Assembly (NCBI GenBank): GCA_037447655.1
Contig: JBBHKE010002381.1
Location: forward strand, 1 to 64,000
Direction of reading: 5' to 3'
From: Zygnema cylindricum
Lineage: Eukaryota > Streptophyta > Zygnematophyceae > Zygnematales > Zygnemataceae
DNA length: 64,000 bases
The position numbers were made by a program, and so were the translations under genes. The notes under the pieces are model-generated. The model had not been told where the DNA came from, did not search any database, and worked only from the letters and a program-made list of their open reading frames with translations. This document shows positions 1 to 10,714 of this stretch, piece by piece (the stretch's first letter is position 1; the number at the start of each line of letters is the position of its first letter).

Positions 1-868
1 TGAGCACTCTATACTTGTTACTGTGCTGCTATGCTGCGTTGATCTCACATTACAGCTGCGCTGCTCTAATATCATAGCTGCGCTGATAGATCATAGAAGT
101 CATAGCAGTCATAGCAGTCATAGCAATCACAGCAGAGTCATAGCAGCTATAGCAGTCTGCGCAAGAAAAGTGTTCTGAATATTAGTCAGTTTGTGTGAAG
201 ATAAATTGACGAGGACATGATTTAGTGAGTATGTAACTCCAAAGGGAGTACACAGATTTGGTGCACTTCAGGCACACGTGTTGGTCCGTGAGGAAGTCAA
301 GATTGGTTGCTCCGGACGAAGAAGTACAGTTTCATTTGGGGACCAGATTTGCACGTGGAGGTTCGTTTTCGTTGAGGAAAGAATACATGGACGGTGATAG
401 AATCCGCCGTCAATTTTTGGAAGAGAACTATTGACTGCGTCGTCATTTGAACAGACAAACCTTGACCGCGCACTATTTAATTTTAGCGGTTGTCTGCTCT
501 TAGATCGTTGTAAATTTTTTTGTACGGCTGACGTCGAAGTTTTGTTTAATGAATATTAGTGTACCGATTTACCACGGTAAATGCGGTATGGCGTGATCAG
601 CTGTAGGTTCACTTGTATATTTAGGACTTAGATTATTTTTAGGAATTTGGATTTTTGTGTATAAAAAACTGCGAAGCATTTCTGAATGTTTTGAATTGTA
701 AGATCATTGTGATCTTTTGGCAGAACCTTGTGATATTCTGCATGTTGTTTCTTTGGTGTATATTCTATATTGTGGCAAATTTGCAGATCTAGGGTGTGTC
801 TGATTTGCTTGGGGCTTGATTGTGAAGCTGGTCGTTTGTGGGATTTCGTGAGAGTTTCCTCTTTGCAT
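1..868 (+). repeat. Cop-B LTR, plus strand, cut by window edge
   Basis: This stretch is the reverse complement of 6270-7140 with very few differences, and that region is the 5' LTR of Cop-B copy 1. Its left end lies outside the window. Positions 93-152 hold a short tandem repeat of CATAGCAGT. The exact 3' boundary of the LTR is uncertain because no recognisable primer site follows; the gag ATG at 880 sets an upper limit. Confidence 0.8.
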
Positions 869-879
869 ATTTGATTGTC

Positions 880-945
880 ATGGCAACTGCCGGTGCTTCT
901 TCATCTTCTTCAGTGGCACCAGTTGTCTCAAATAACATCTTTTAG
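880..945 (+). pseudogene. Cop-B gag N-terminal stub
   Basis: The stub begins MATAGASSSSS, the same start as Cop-B copies 1 (from 6250) and 2 (from about 30351), and reaches a stop after about 21 codons where Gypsy-type sequence takes over. It is the first part of a gag nucleocapsid gene just downstream of a Cop-B LTR. No further Cop-B coding sequence follows on this strand, so the element is truncated or rearranged. Confidence 0.7.
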
Positions 946-1730
946 GCCCACGGAATAAGGACTTCTAAACTTACATAGTCTTTTGGACCATCCTTCTTCG
1001 GATATCTTGGGTGAAATTTCCCCTTCAGTCCGATCGTCTCTCACCTCATTATCTTCTTTATCATCAGTCTCTTCCACACTTTTGGATGAAAAATCCGACC
1101 ACGATTCCCTTGACTGGTCTGATTCTAATTCATTATTTTTTTGTTTCCCACAAATTATAAATCCATTATTAGCCCAAATCATTCTATTAGTGGAAATGGC
1201 TTCCACATCCAAGGGAGGGAGAGTGAAGCTGTCCAAAAATTTGTAGGACAGTCGCCGAGTCAGTCTAAGATGTTTATTTAGAGTCACCTGACTCAAACCT
1301 ACGGTTTTAAGTTCACTTTCGACCAAGCCGCCCAGCATGCCGTGGAATACAAAATGCAAAATTGTTGGTGGGAAGCCCATGACCATCCTAAAGCGGTCCT
1401 GAAAAAACCTATCGTTCTATCCATGAAAAAATCCTCGTCCTAACAATCGACCACCTAAAATCCCGGACATGGGAACCCTACATGTTGCTCCCGGAAATCA
1501 ATTATGTTTCCGATGTGGGAAGACGCGGCATGATGCCCGAATGTGTCTAGACAAAACTGCTACCTGTACACATTGCAAGCAAACAGGACATTATGTCCAA
1601 CGTTGTCATATAAATAACCCAAAATTTTCTTATCCGAACCAAATCAACAGTGGTGGCATTCTCGCTCAATCGGCAAGACCAGTTCAACCGGTTAAAGAAT
1701 CGGAGAAGAACACCACTCCACTTAAGGTAT
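944..1730 (+). pseudogene. Gyp-C-like gag fragment with two zinc knuckles
   Basis: This is a decayed, internally deleted copy of the gag region found at 43140-44560. It starts at the position equivalent to the Gyp-C start codon, but ATG has become AGG. A Ser-rich segment (983-1246) matches the first Gyp-C frame. After a deletion, sequence resembling the capsid part (SHLTQTYG, then NCWWEAHDH) is followed by two CCHC knuckles at about 1512-1610, CFRCGKTRHDARMC and CTHCKQTGHYVQRC, expected to bind element RNA. The fragment stops abruptly at 1730 where an inverted Cop-B LTR begins. Stops and frame changes rule out function. Confidence 0.8.
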
Positions 1731-1937
1731 GACTCTGCTGTGACTGCTATGACTTCTATGATCTGTCAGCGCAGCTGTGATATTAGAGTAGCGCAGCAAG
1801 GATGTTAGATCAGCGCAGCATAGTAGCATAGCAACAAGTATAGAGTGCTCAAGGTTTCCAGCTACGATGTTAGACTTAGCGCAGCATGGCAGTATAGCAA
1901 CAAGATATAGAGATGACTCAAGGTTTTCAAAACAACA
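1728..1937 (-). repeat. Truncated 3' LTR of Cop-B copy 1
   Basis: Read on the minus strand it begins TGTTGTTTTG at 1937 and matches the first 210 bp of the 5' LTR ending at 7215. It breaks off at 1728 inside the CATAGCAGT-rich part, where a Gypsy gag fragment begins. Confidence 0.85.
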
Positions 1938-1952
1938 CTCCCCTAAACCTTT
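1938..1952 (-). other. Cop-B copy 1 polypurine tract
   Basis: The minus strand reads AAGGTTTAGGGGAG directly before the TGTTG start of the 3' LTR. This is the expected place and composition for the plus-strand DNA primer. Confidence 0.7.
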
Positions 1953-1960
1953 AGACTCTC

Positions 1961-3586
1961 TCAGCCACTGAGTCCACATTCCTCCCTATAAAACTTCAAC
2001 TTAGGTGCAGGTAAAGGCTTAGTCATCATATCTACTACCATCTTCTCATCCGGAAGATAATTGAGCTTTAAAATTTTGTCCATCACCTTCTCTCTTACAA
2101 AATCCAGCTTGATGTCTATGTGCCTGCTTTTGAAATGATGACTCTGGTTGGATGTAATCGCAATAGCTGCTTGGTTGTCACACCACACTATTTGAGGTCT
2201 GAATTGCATAAAATGAAGTTCTTGAAGGAGAGGCTTCACCCATAGTAACTCCTTAACAGCTGAGCTTGCTGCCATATATTTGTTCTCCATTGTAGACTGA
2301 GTTGTTACCTTTTGAATTTTGCTACTCCAACAACATGTTCCACTTCTAATCTTCAAAATGCATCCGGTTGTGGAACGGCGACTTGGCATGTCTCCGTAGC
2401 TAGCATCGCTCCATGTCTGAATTTTGACTTCATCTCCACCGAGAGCAAGTCGAAGATTTTGTGTCCGTGCAAGGTATCAAAGAACCCTCTTTGCTGCCTC
2501 CCAATCCGATTTCCTCAGATTTTGTAAACTTCGACTCAACACACCAACTGTTGCCGCAATATCCGGTCTCTTGCAGTTCATGAAGTAGATGAGGCTCCCA
2601 ACAATATGTCGGTAAAGAATGGTGGCCATAAAATTTGCCTCCTTTGAATCCAAGATGTCATCAACGATGACTCCCCCATTGGTCTCCATGCATTCCACTC
2701 TTTGCTTAAATTCCATGGGAGTGGCACTTCCCTTTGCCTCTGCCATGCCAAACTTTTCAAGCACATTCCCTATCGCTTCCCGCTGTGTTACGTGGATTGT
2801 TCTCCAATCTCTATCCCTTTCTACTTGAATTCCAAGAATGTACTTTGCCTCACCTAAATCCTTCATCTTAAATCTTGAATTCAAGGGTGCCTTGATTTTG
2901 TTAATCTCATTTAATGACTTGCTTAACAACATCAAATCATCTACATATACAACAATGTAAATGATCCCATCTTCCCCTTTCATAACATAAACTGAGTGAT
3001 CTGAGCTTATCCTAACGAATCGAAGATCAGTTAGACACTCATCTAGTTTCAGATTCCACTGACGTGGAGCCTACTTCAGACCGTACAAGGATTTCAACAA
3101 TTTACAGACCAAATTATCTTTTCCGGTCTCTTCATACATTTCAGGCTGCTTCATATAAATTACTTCCTCTAGATCTCTATGGAAGAAAGCTGTCTTAACA
3201 TCCATTTTATGTAATTCCATATCCTCAATGGCCGCTAAGGACAACAATATTCTAACGGTTGGAAATCGGACAACCGGAGAGAAAGTCTCTTCATAGTCAA
3301 TTCGCTCTTTGTGACTATAGCCTTTAGCAACAACTCTAGCTTTATATCTTTCAATAGAGTTATCCGGATTCAACTTTACTTTAAAGACCCACTTAGAACC
3401 GATGGCCTTTCGATTTAGCGGAAGCTCCACAAGCTCCCAGGTTTGAGCCTCCATTATCGATCGCATTTCATCGTTGACTGCGGAGATCCATTGATCCTTT
3501 ACCGGAGCTGAAAAAGCATCATGTATTGTGACTGGTTCCATCATGCAGGTAGACAATAGAGCAGTCTCGCAGCTTTGCAACTTCAC
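1961..3586 (-). pseudogene. Cop-B copy 1 reverse transcriptase and RNase H
   Basis: These pieces encode the RT and RNase H that copy element RNA into DNA. The RT N-terminal part (3071-3586) shows WELVELPLNRKAIGSKWVFK and MDVKTAFFH, with a stop after KSLYGLK where family members continue QAPRQW. The middle piece (2477-2983) has the active-site motif YVDD in IYIVVYVDDLMLLSK. The RNase H piece (1961-2389) retains CDNQAAIAI and ends DMMTKPLPAPK, the usual Copia C-terminus; the usual MEAEY has become MENKY. It lies directly after the integrase linker and before the polypurine tract. At least two breaks separate the pieces. Confidence 0.9.
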
Positions 3587-5553
3587 AGCGTTGCTGCAGC
3601 CTTGCAGCTTCGCAGTTTCGGAGTTTCGCAGTTTTCACATGGTTCCAACGTGCTTACATAAAATAGAGCAGCTTCGCATTTTCGCAGTTTGCTGCTTTGC
3701 CTTCTTCCCCTCGGAAATAATGAGGCTAGAATTATTAGATCTGTAGGTTGCCACGGAGGAGGAGGTGGTGGAGGAGGAGGTGGAGTATCCTCCACACGTG
3801 GATCAGCCGAAGTGTCCAAAGAGTGACTAAGTGAAGTGAGAGGAATACTTTCAAAAATAACATATTCCTTGATTTTGGAATCTTTTTCAAAATCTGTCAT
3901 TACCCAAACAATCTACCGATGGACTCTCTTCCTTAAATTGATTATTTTTAGCATTCTGAAAAGTATTCCTATCCATATTCAATATTCTACAGCCCACGAA
4001 TTCATCATCATATCCGATAAATATTCCGGGAATCGATTTCGGACTAAGCTTAGAAATAAAGAGATTATCCAAAAAAAACATTTAATCCCAAAAACCCGGA
4101 AGTGACTAACATTTGGTTTTCTTCCGGTCCATACTTCATAGCGTGTTTTCCCTTTCACTGCTCTAGTCTTTATTCTATTCCTAATACACTACGCACACGA
4201 GAAAGCCTTACCCCAAAATTTGAAATCTATTCCCTTATCTAGCAACACAGATTTTGCACTTTCTGTTAGAGTTCGGTTGAGTCTTTCAAATACTCCATTT
4301 TATTCCGGAGTATAAGGAATTGTAAATTGCCGAGAATTGCCATTGTCTTTTAAATATTCAGAGAATGCATGAGAAATATATTCCCCTCCGTTGTCAAACC
4401 GAAAGGAAAGAATCGGTTTCCCATGAAGCTTTCCGGCCCATACCTGATAATGTTTGAAGTGAGTGAGCACTTCACTCTTTTCTTTCATAAAGTAAACCTT
4501 GCTATATCTTAAGAAGTTATCCGTTAAAGTGACCAAAAACCGGTTGCCACTGAGTGAAGGAACTTTTGACGGTCCCCACACATTCGAATGAATAGTTTGT
4601 AGCAAATCCGTGGCTCGGTTATCCGCTGTCTGAGGTAGTGGTAGCTTATGAAGCTTTCCCAAAGCACATCCATCACATACATGGGAATCTGTTTGTCCTA
4701 ATTTAACACCATCTATCATGTTTTGCTTTACCATTTTATCAAGTCTTTCATGATGAACATGACCGAGCCTCTTATGCCACAAAACATTTTCCTAAAAGAC
4801 AGTAGAGTATGCAAAGTCAATTGCATAAGCCAAGTCCATCCAGTACAACAAGTTTGGGCCTCTAGTTCCTACCAAAGCTACCCTCCCATCTTTGCTTACT
4901 ACCTTTTTCCCATTCTTTTGTAAAATTTCAAAACCTTTCATTTCCGCCACCGAAGTGGAAAACAATTTTTTCATAAACTTTGGGATATAGAGAACATCAT
5001 GCAAGGTACTTTCTACAATCTGACCATTGATATCGCATGCTAAATCCACGCTTCCCTTTGCCGTAGCCTCCATACCGCTGTCTTCCGCGTAATAAATCTG
5101 ACAAGTGGGAATTGGAGTAAGCGTCTTGAAGTAAGCTTCGTTGCTGCTCATGTGGGAGGAGCATCCGGAGTCCATAATCCATCCGTACTCTCGAGGTCCC
5201 TCCATGAGATCTTTTGCAAGAGCAAAGAACTTATCATCATCCGATTGCGTAAATTTGACCGCATTTTCCTTTCCTTTCGGCCGTTCATCTTGTGACGTCT
5301 CATCAAATCGAAGGAACGCCTCATTTTTCACCGGTAGTATTGATGTCGTCACTTTTGATGGTGAGTCCTCTGACCTCACCCTCCATCCCGCACGATAAAT
5401 TCCTGTTTCACACGCTTTTATAAATGCTGGACATAGCCGGAAAACATGACCTTGACCAAAGCAATAGACACACCTATCATATTGTTTAATAATTCGGATT
5501 GGGGGTAAAGTTTCTATTTCCAGAAAATCCAGCCGGCTTATATGTCTGTGCAT
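3587..5553 (-). pseudogene. Cop-B copy 1 zinc knuckle, protease and integrase
   Basis: In order, a zinc knuckle CVYCFGQGHVFRLC (near 5470), an aspartic protease motif WIMDSGCSSHM (D near 5172), the integrase zinc domain LWHKRLGHVHHERL...CDGCALGK (4782 downward), and the integrase core ending near 4300 at a premature stop. The first catalytic Asp is Asn here (IHSNVWGP), although copy 2 retains GAT at that site; the second is retained in FDNGGEY. Distal integrase (3890-4290) and a linker with a run of ten prolines near 3750-3780 follow with stops. The linker ends in a tandem repeat of a CTTCGCAGT-like unit (about 3550-3690). The integrase would insert element DNA into chromosomes, but this copy is dead. 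Confidence 0.88.
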
Positions 5554-6250
5554 TGTAAGCTACCACTGATTGACCACCATTTACTGGTATTTGAGTTGCC
5601 TCTTCGTTTAAGATATAAGCCTGCGCTATAACTATATTCCATTTACTCTTCTCTAACCTTCTTAGCTGCTCCGCTGCTCGCGCTACAACTATATTCCATT
5701 TACTCTTCTCTAACCTTGTTAGCTGCTCCGCTACTCCTCTATATTCATTAGGAAGCCCTCTCATTAGAATCATAGCTTGATGATAAGGGGAAAACTCATT
5801 CCGGAACATGCATTCTCCAACAATAGAAGCTTCAAGCCATTACAATATGAGTTCATGTCACCCGAGTATACTTATAGTCCAATTTTTTTCCACCAGTTAC
5901 AACCTCATTCTGCTCACTAGCTAAGACATAAGATTCACTCAAAGCCGTCCATATTTTAGATGCCGTAAAGATATTGACATATGTCATGTTCAGATCTTTT
6001 GACAAAAGTAACTTCAGAAAAAATGCATCTTCATTTTTCTTTCCAAAATCCAGATCCGTATCCGTATCTGGAAGGATACCAAAAATCACATCATATAATT
6101 TCACTTGTTTCAAGTAAGACTTAGTCAAATCAGCCCAATAAAGATACTTTTGCCCATTAAACACCGCGATCTGTGAGGGAGGGCCCTAACCTATTGATTT
6201 GAGAAAACTGGTGCCACTGAAGAAGATGAAGAAGCACCGGCAGTTGCCAT
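5486..6250 (-). pseudogene. Cop-B copy 1 gag
   Basis: The capsid-like region begins MATAGASSSSS at 6250 and continues in pieces (5853-6164, 5486-5809). It includes KYLYWADLTKSYLKQVKLYD, typical of the N-terminal part of Copia gag, and a later LMRGLPNEYRG stretch. A direct duplication of about 60 bp (about 5627-5745) repeats LEKSKWNIV with small changes and is absent from copy 2. Gag would form the virus-like particle. Frame breaks around 5810-5850 and after 6164 mark it as a pseudogene. Confidence 0.82.
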
Positions 6251-6267
6251 GACAATCAATTATGCAA

Positions 6268-7215
6268 AGAGGAAACTCTCACGAAATCCCACAAACGACC
6301 AGCTTCACAATCAAGCCCCAAGCAAATCAGACACACCCTAGATCTGCAAATTTGCCACAATATAGAATATACACCAAAGAAGCAACATGCAGAATATCAC
6401 AAGGTTCTGCCAAAAGATCACAATGATCTTACAATTCAAAACATTCAGAAATGCTTCGCAGTTTTTCATACACAAAAATCCTAATTCCTAAAAATAATGT
6501 AAGTCCTAAATATACAAGTGAACCTACAGCTGATCACGCCATACCGCATTTACCGTGGTAAATCGGTACACTAATATTCATTAAACAAAACTTCGACGTC
6601 AGCCGTACAAAAAAATTTACAACGATCTAAGAGCAGACAACCGCTAAAATTAAATAGTGCGCGGTCAAGGTTTGTCTGTTCAAATGACGACGCAGTCAAT
6701 AGTTCTCTTCCAAAAATTGACGGCGGATTCTATCACCGTCCATGTATTCTTTCCTCAACGAAAACGAACCTCCACGTGCAAATCTGGTCCCCAAATGAAA
6801 CTGTACTTCTTCGTCCGGAGCAACCAATCTTGACTTCCTCACGGACCAACACGTGTGCCTGAAGTGCACCAAATCTGTGAACTCTTTTTGGAGTTACATA
6901 CTCACTAAATCATGTCCTCGTCAATTTATCTTCACACAAACTGACTAATATTCAGAACACTTTTCTTGCGCAGACTGCTATAACTGCTATGACTCTACTG
7001 TGATTGCTATGACTGCTATGACTGCTATGACTTCTATGATCTATCAGCGCAGCTATGATATTAGAGCAGCGCAGCTGTAATGTGAGATCAACGCAGCATA
7101 GCAGCACAGTAACAAGTATAGAGTGCTCAAGGTTTCCAGCAGCAATGTTAGACTTAGCGCAGCATGGCAATATAGCAACAAGATAAAGAGAGGACTTAAG
7201 GGTTTCAAAACAACA
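6268..7215 (-). repeat. 5' LTR of Cop-B copy 1
   Basis: On the minus strand it starts TGTTGTTTTG at 7215, matching the truncated 3' LTR at 1937, the LTR at 30380-31294 and the LTR at 1-868. The inner edge near 6268 is approximate because no primer site was recognised between it and the gag ATG at 6250. Confidence 0.85.
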
Positions 7216-8480
7216 AAAGAGGTCGACTATCGAGTAGTTCCGAAAAGATAATCGAGATTAACCTAATTGGTTGGCATAAAAATGAAAAAACCAAACTACT
7301 ACCAGATACTTAAATTGATCCATACGTGATGTTTCAAATGCCAGGCCCAACCACTCACTTATCTAGTGGGCCAATCAATCTCTAACAAGGCCTCGATGGC
7401 CAGATCTATCAGGAAGCCGTATTACCGACACCTTCCACCCTGCAAACAAGGGGGCAAGGCCGAAGGGCCAGATCTATAAAGGCAAATAACTGACTATCCA
7501 AGCACTCACAAGTGCAGATCTGAAGCAGCACAATCCACAAAAGGCTACCAAATGCCACCAACGGCAAGATCTAAAGAAGAAACCGCACAACGGGCAAAGC
7601 AAAACTCAGCCAAGGCCACTCACGGTCAGATAGCAAGCAGGGAAAGCTGGGAAAATGCAATGCTCAATACAAGTGGATTAACCCAAATCCACTCCAGCCA
7701 CGATCCTTCTATACGATCAATCGACTACCAAAGCATGCGCATGCACCCGCAAGGCATTGTAATACTTACATAACACTCTTAACAATCTGGTGATTGCCAA
7801 TGGTGAACCGCGGTTGTTAGCTACAACCGAAGTTTTGCAGAGCTCTCAAGAACAGATTCGCTCCACAAACTCCACTTTTTAGTGAGGTAGGTCCCAATAT
7901 GAGAAAACAATGCCCCTTATACAAGCAAAGAGAGAAAGAAATAAAAACCAAATACTTAAGTTAGTGTCGTATATTATTGGCCGAAAATTGGCCGATAAGA
8001 TTATAACGCCAACCAACAAGCAAGTGGTAATTGAAAAATTTTAAAGCTAATTATAGATTTTTGTAGAAATTTATCTATAAATACATATTTTTGTTTATTT
8101 TTTTTGAATAATTTTTTTTTAATATAAGAAAACTGAAATTGAAATATAAAACACAAGAGAGAAAGCAAAAGAGACAATTTTCAAGTGCAAGAAATACTAA
8201 GTCGATGGATGGCCACTAGGCCCCACGGTCTATTTATATTCCTTGCAAGAGTTATCTTATCGAGGATAATCGGAATTTATACTTAAATAAAACAAATCAA
8301 AACATAAACAACCGAGAAAGACAAACAAAAACTGAAAATGACAATATGCCCAACACTTATGAGGTTTGAGATAACCAAACTCAAAAGATGCGCATAGGCC
8401 AAATAGAAATAAATACACAATCACAAGAAATAAAAAAAACAAAACGATAATCCCACTATGCAACTTCCACACTAATTAAA
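7216..8480 (-). other. Decayed leader resembling the Gyp-C 5' leader
   Basis: No gene is supported here. The reverse complement of about 7370-7800 shares order and wording with 42600-43080 of Gyp-C: repeated AGATCTG blocks, a 'ggccctttggccttgcccc' stretch, 'ttgcagggtagaggt' and a 'ccttgcgggt' motif. The AT-rich part (8040-8160) is reminiscent of 41500-41900. I read it as a diverged untranslated leader of a Gypsy relative. Dot-plot confirmation would be needed. Confidence 0.4.
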
Positions 8481-8883
8481 GCTCAGCCACAGCCAGGAAA
8501 AGAAGTTTGTGTCGTGAGAACGCGGTCGAAATCCACTCAAAATGACGAAAAAAGTGGCGGGAAACTGTGTAGGTCTTGGCCGAAGCCGTATAGATTATTA
8601 TATAAGGTTTTACAAGATATTGATAATGTAATAGAAACTAGATGCTTCACGCAAAGGCAGAAAATTGCCTCTAAGCTGTCTGGACAATTTACAAATAAAA
8701 AGATGGCTGCAGAAATATCCTCAATGCTGAAAACAAATAATTTATGCACTTAAAAATTGTGTGCAGGAAATAATCTAAAATGAACTAAGTAACAAAACCT
8801 ACGCCTAGCAAAAACAAGCCAATAAGAGTAGAGCGTGCTATGAAAGTATTTGCGTCCAGTTTCGGATTCAGCTAATATGAGGC
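8481..8883. other. Unassigned spacer
   Basis: An open frame of 79 codons (8514-8753, plus) has no motif I recognise, and no repeat family of this window matches. I see no supported gene or site. Confidence 0.3.
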
Positions 8884-9897
8884 TGAAACTCTGAGACCTC
8901 CATAAGTCATCAGAGTGGACAGCTTCCAAGAAGCCTCTGAGATAACCCTGACCCCTTTGTGTTTCAGCAAGAACAACTGCCACCCTGGCATACAATAACT
9001 TTATCCACCTTCACCCCTGAAAGGCAAGACTCCCATGAGTCGATAGCAAAAAGAATCTCTGAATTTGCTCCCCTGAGAAGTAAGTTATGAAGGGTCAAAG
9101 TTGACATTTTGTACAGAAGCTCTCTAGGAGAGAGGATCCTATCTCCTAATTTTTCTAAGTCCTATCTCTCTCACAGACTCTATCTACTGATGAACGGAAC
9201 CAATGAGATACACTTCCGTACACAAAAGTACAGCTGCCGGTGTACTTTGTGTACGAACTCTTTACGACATGGCCCAAATGTCGACACGTGGTATATCCGG
9301 ATTTGCTCCCTTAATCCTCAGAGATGTCGCGATCCAATGTCATTCCGCCACGTGTCATCCGATGTGGCGATGACCAAAAACCGCCGAAATGTTCTTCCAC
9401 GATCTCGGCGCTAATTCCGGCCGTCCGATTAAATTCACATTTAATCGTAGCTGTAATAAATACATGTGCGATATTCGTTTTGCTAAAGAAATAAATGCGC
9501 GGTATTGGTTTCTTATCCATACCGAAATCCGTACTTTTACATTATCGGATCTATGTATCCCGTAAACAATTACAGTTTAATGAATTATCCTACCTTGTAA
9601 TGTTTAATTAATTATCAAACCATATAGTACGTAACACTAGTTAAAGACTTAACGGCTAAAGCTACCGGTTACCGGCTACTTGCCGTCCGGCAGGTACCAA
9701 GATCAAATCCTGTGGCCGCCACATATCTTTTTAGTAAATAAACCCCTAACTAATATATATTTCCCGTAAACCTCTAGATAGCCTAGGTAGCCATAGCTCT
9801 AGCTTCCTCTCCAATTTCTCAGTGACTGCGACAAGTTTGAGAGTTGGAGAGAGAAGTTAGAGGTAGACTGCCTCGGCTTCTTTCTATATTTCTATTT
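8884..9897 (-). repeat. Inverted Cop-A LTR left of Cop-A copy 1
   Basis: The reverse complement aligns with the Cop-A LTR at 15067-16112, including the terminal TTTCA end (plus TGAAACTCTGAG at 8884). No primer-site sequence follows that end, so this is a solo or 3' LTR. The first roughly 40 bp of the LTR are missing at 9897, where the plus-strand LTR of copy 1 begins in mid-sequence. The two halves form a large imperfect palindrome centred near 9800. Confidence 0.85.
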
Positions 9898-10714
9898 GTA
9901 CCTACCGGCCGGCAGACAGGAAGTAGCCGGTAGCCTTAGCCGTTAAGTCTAGCAGTAGTGTTACATACCATATAGTTTGATAATTATTTAATTACGTATA
10001 CGTACGATAAATCATTTAACTGTTATGGATTACGGGATACATAGATCCAGAAGTATATAATGTACGAATTACGGTACGGACAAAAATCAATACCGCGCAT
10101 TTGTTTCGTAAGTGAAACAAATACCGCGCATGTATTTATTACGGTTACGATTAAATCCGAATTTAATCAGACGGCCGGGATTAGCGCCGAGATCGCGGAG
10201 GAAGATTTCGGCGGTTTGTGGCCATCGCCACATCGGATGACGCGTGGCGAAATTCCGTTGGATTGTGGAATCTCCGGAGATTACGGCACCGAATCCGGAT
10301 TTGACATGTGTCGACATTTTTGGCCATGTCGTACAATGTCCGTACCTAAAGTACACCGGCAGCTGTACTTTTGCGTACGGAACTCAATTCTGATTGGTTC
10401 CGTACACCAGTAGATAGAGTCTGTGAGAGAGATAGGACTTAGAAAAATTAGAAGATAGGACCCCCTCTCCCAGAGAGCTTCTCTACAAAAGGTCAACTTT
10501 GACCCTCCATAACTTACTGCTCAGGGGAGCAAATTCAGAGATTCTTTTTGCTATCAACTCAGGGGAGTCTTGCCTTCACAGGGGTGCAGGTGGTCAGGGT
10601 TTTGGTCTGCCAGGGTGGCAGTTATTTTTGCTGAAACACAAAGGGGTCAGGATTATCCTAGAGGCTTCTTGGAAGCTGTCTACTCTGAGGACTTATGGAG
10701 GTCTCAGAGTTTCA
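9896..10714 (+). repeat. 5' LTR of Cop-A copy 1, missing its start
   Basis: It matches 15294-16112 of the 3' LTR at about 98 % by eye and ends ...GAGTTTCA at 10714. It joins the inverted LTR at 9897 across a TTG microhomology. The ATG of gag-pol lies 20 bp before its end. Confidence 0.9.

Larger units (their letters stand above)
1728..7215 (-). mobile_element. Cop-B copy 1: degenerate Ty1/copia element
   Basis: On the minus strand the order is 5' LTR (about 6268-7215), gag, protease, integrase, reverse transcriptase, RNase H, polypurine tract, and a 3' LTR cut to its first 210 bp (1728-1937). Integrase before RT marks it as Copia. Stops and frame changes occur throughout, so it cannot move on its own. 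Confidence 0.9.

Noticed and set aside
8514-8753. Small basic protein beginning MRTRSKSTQNDEK
   Set aside because: It overlaps an equally long frame on the other strand and has no motif or context for a gene.
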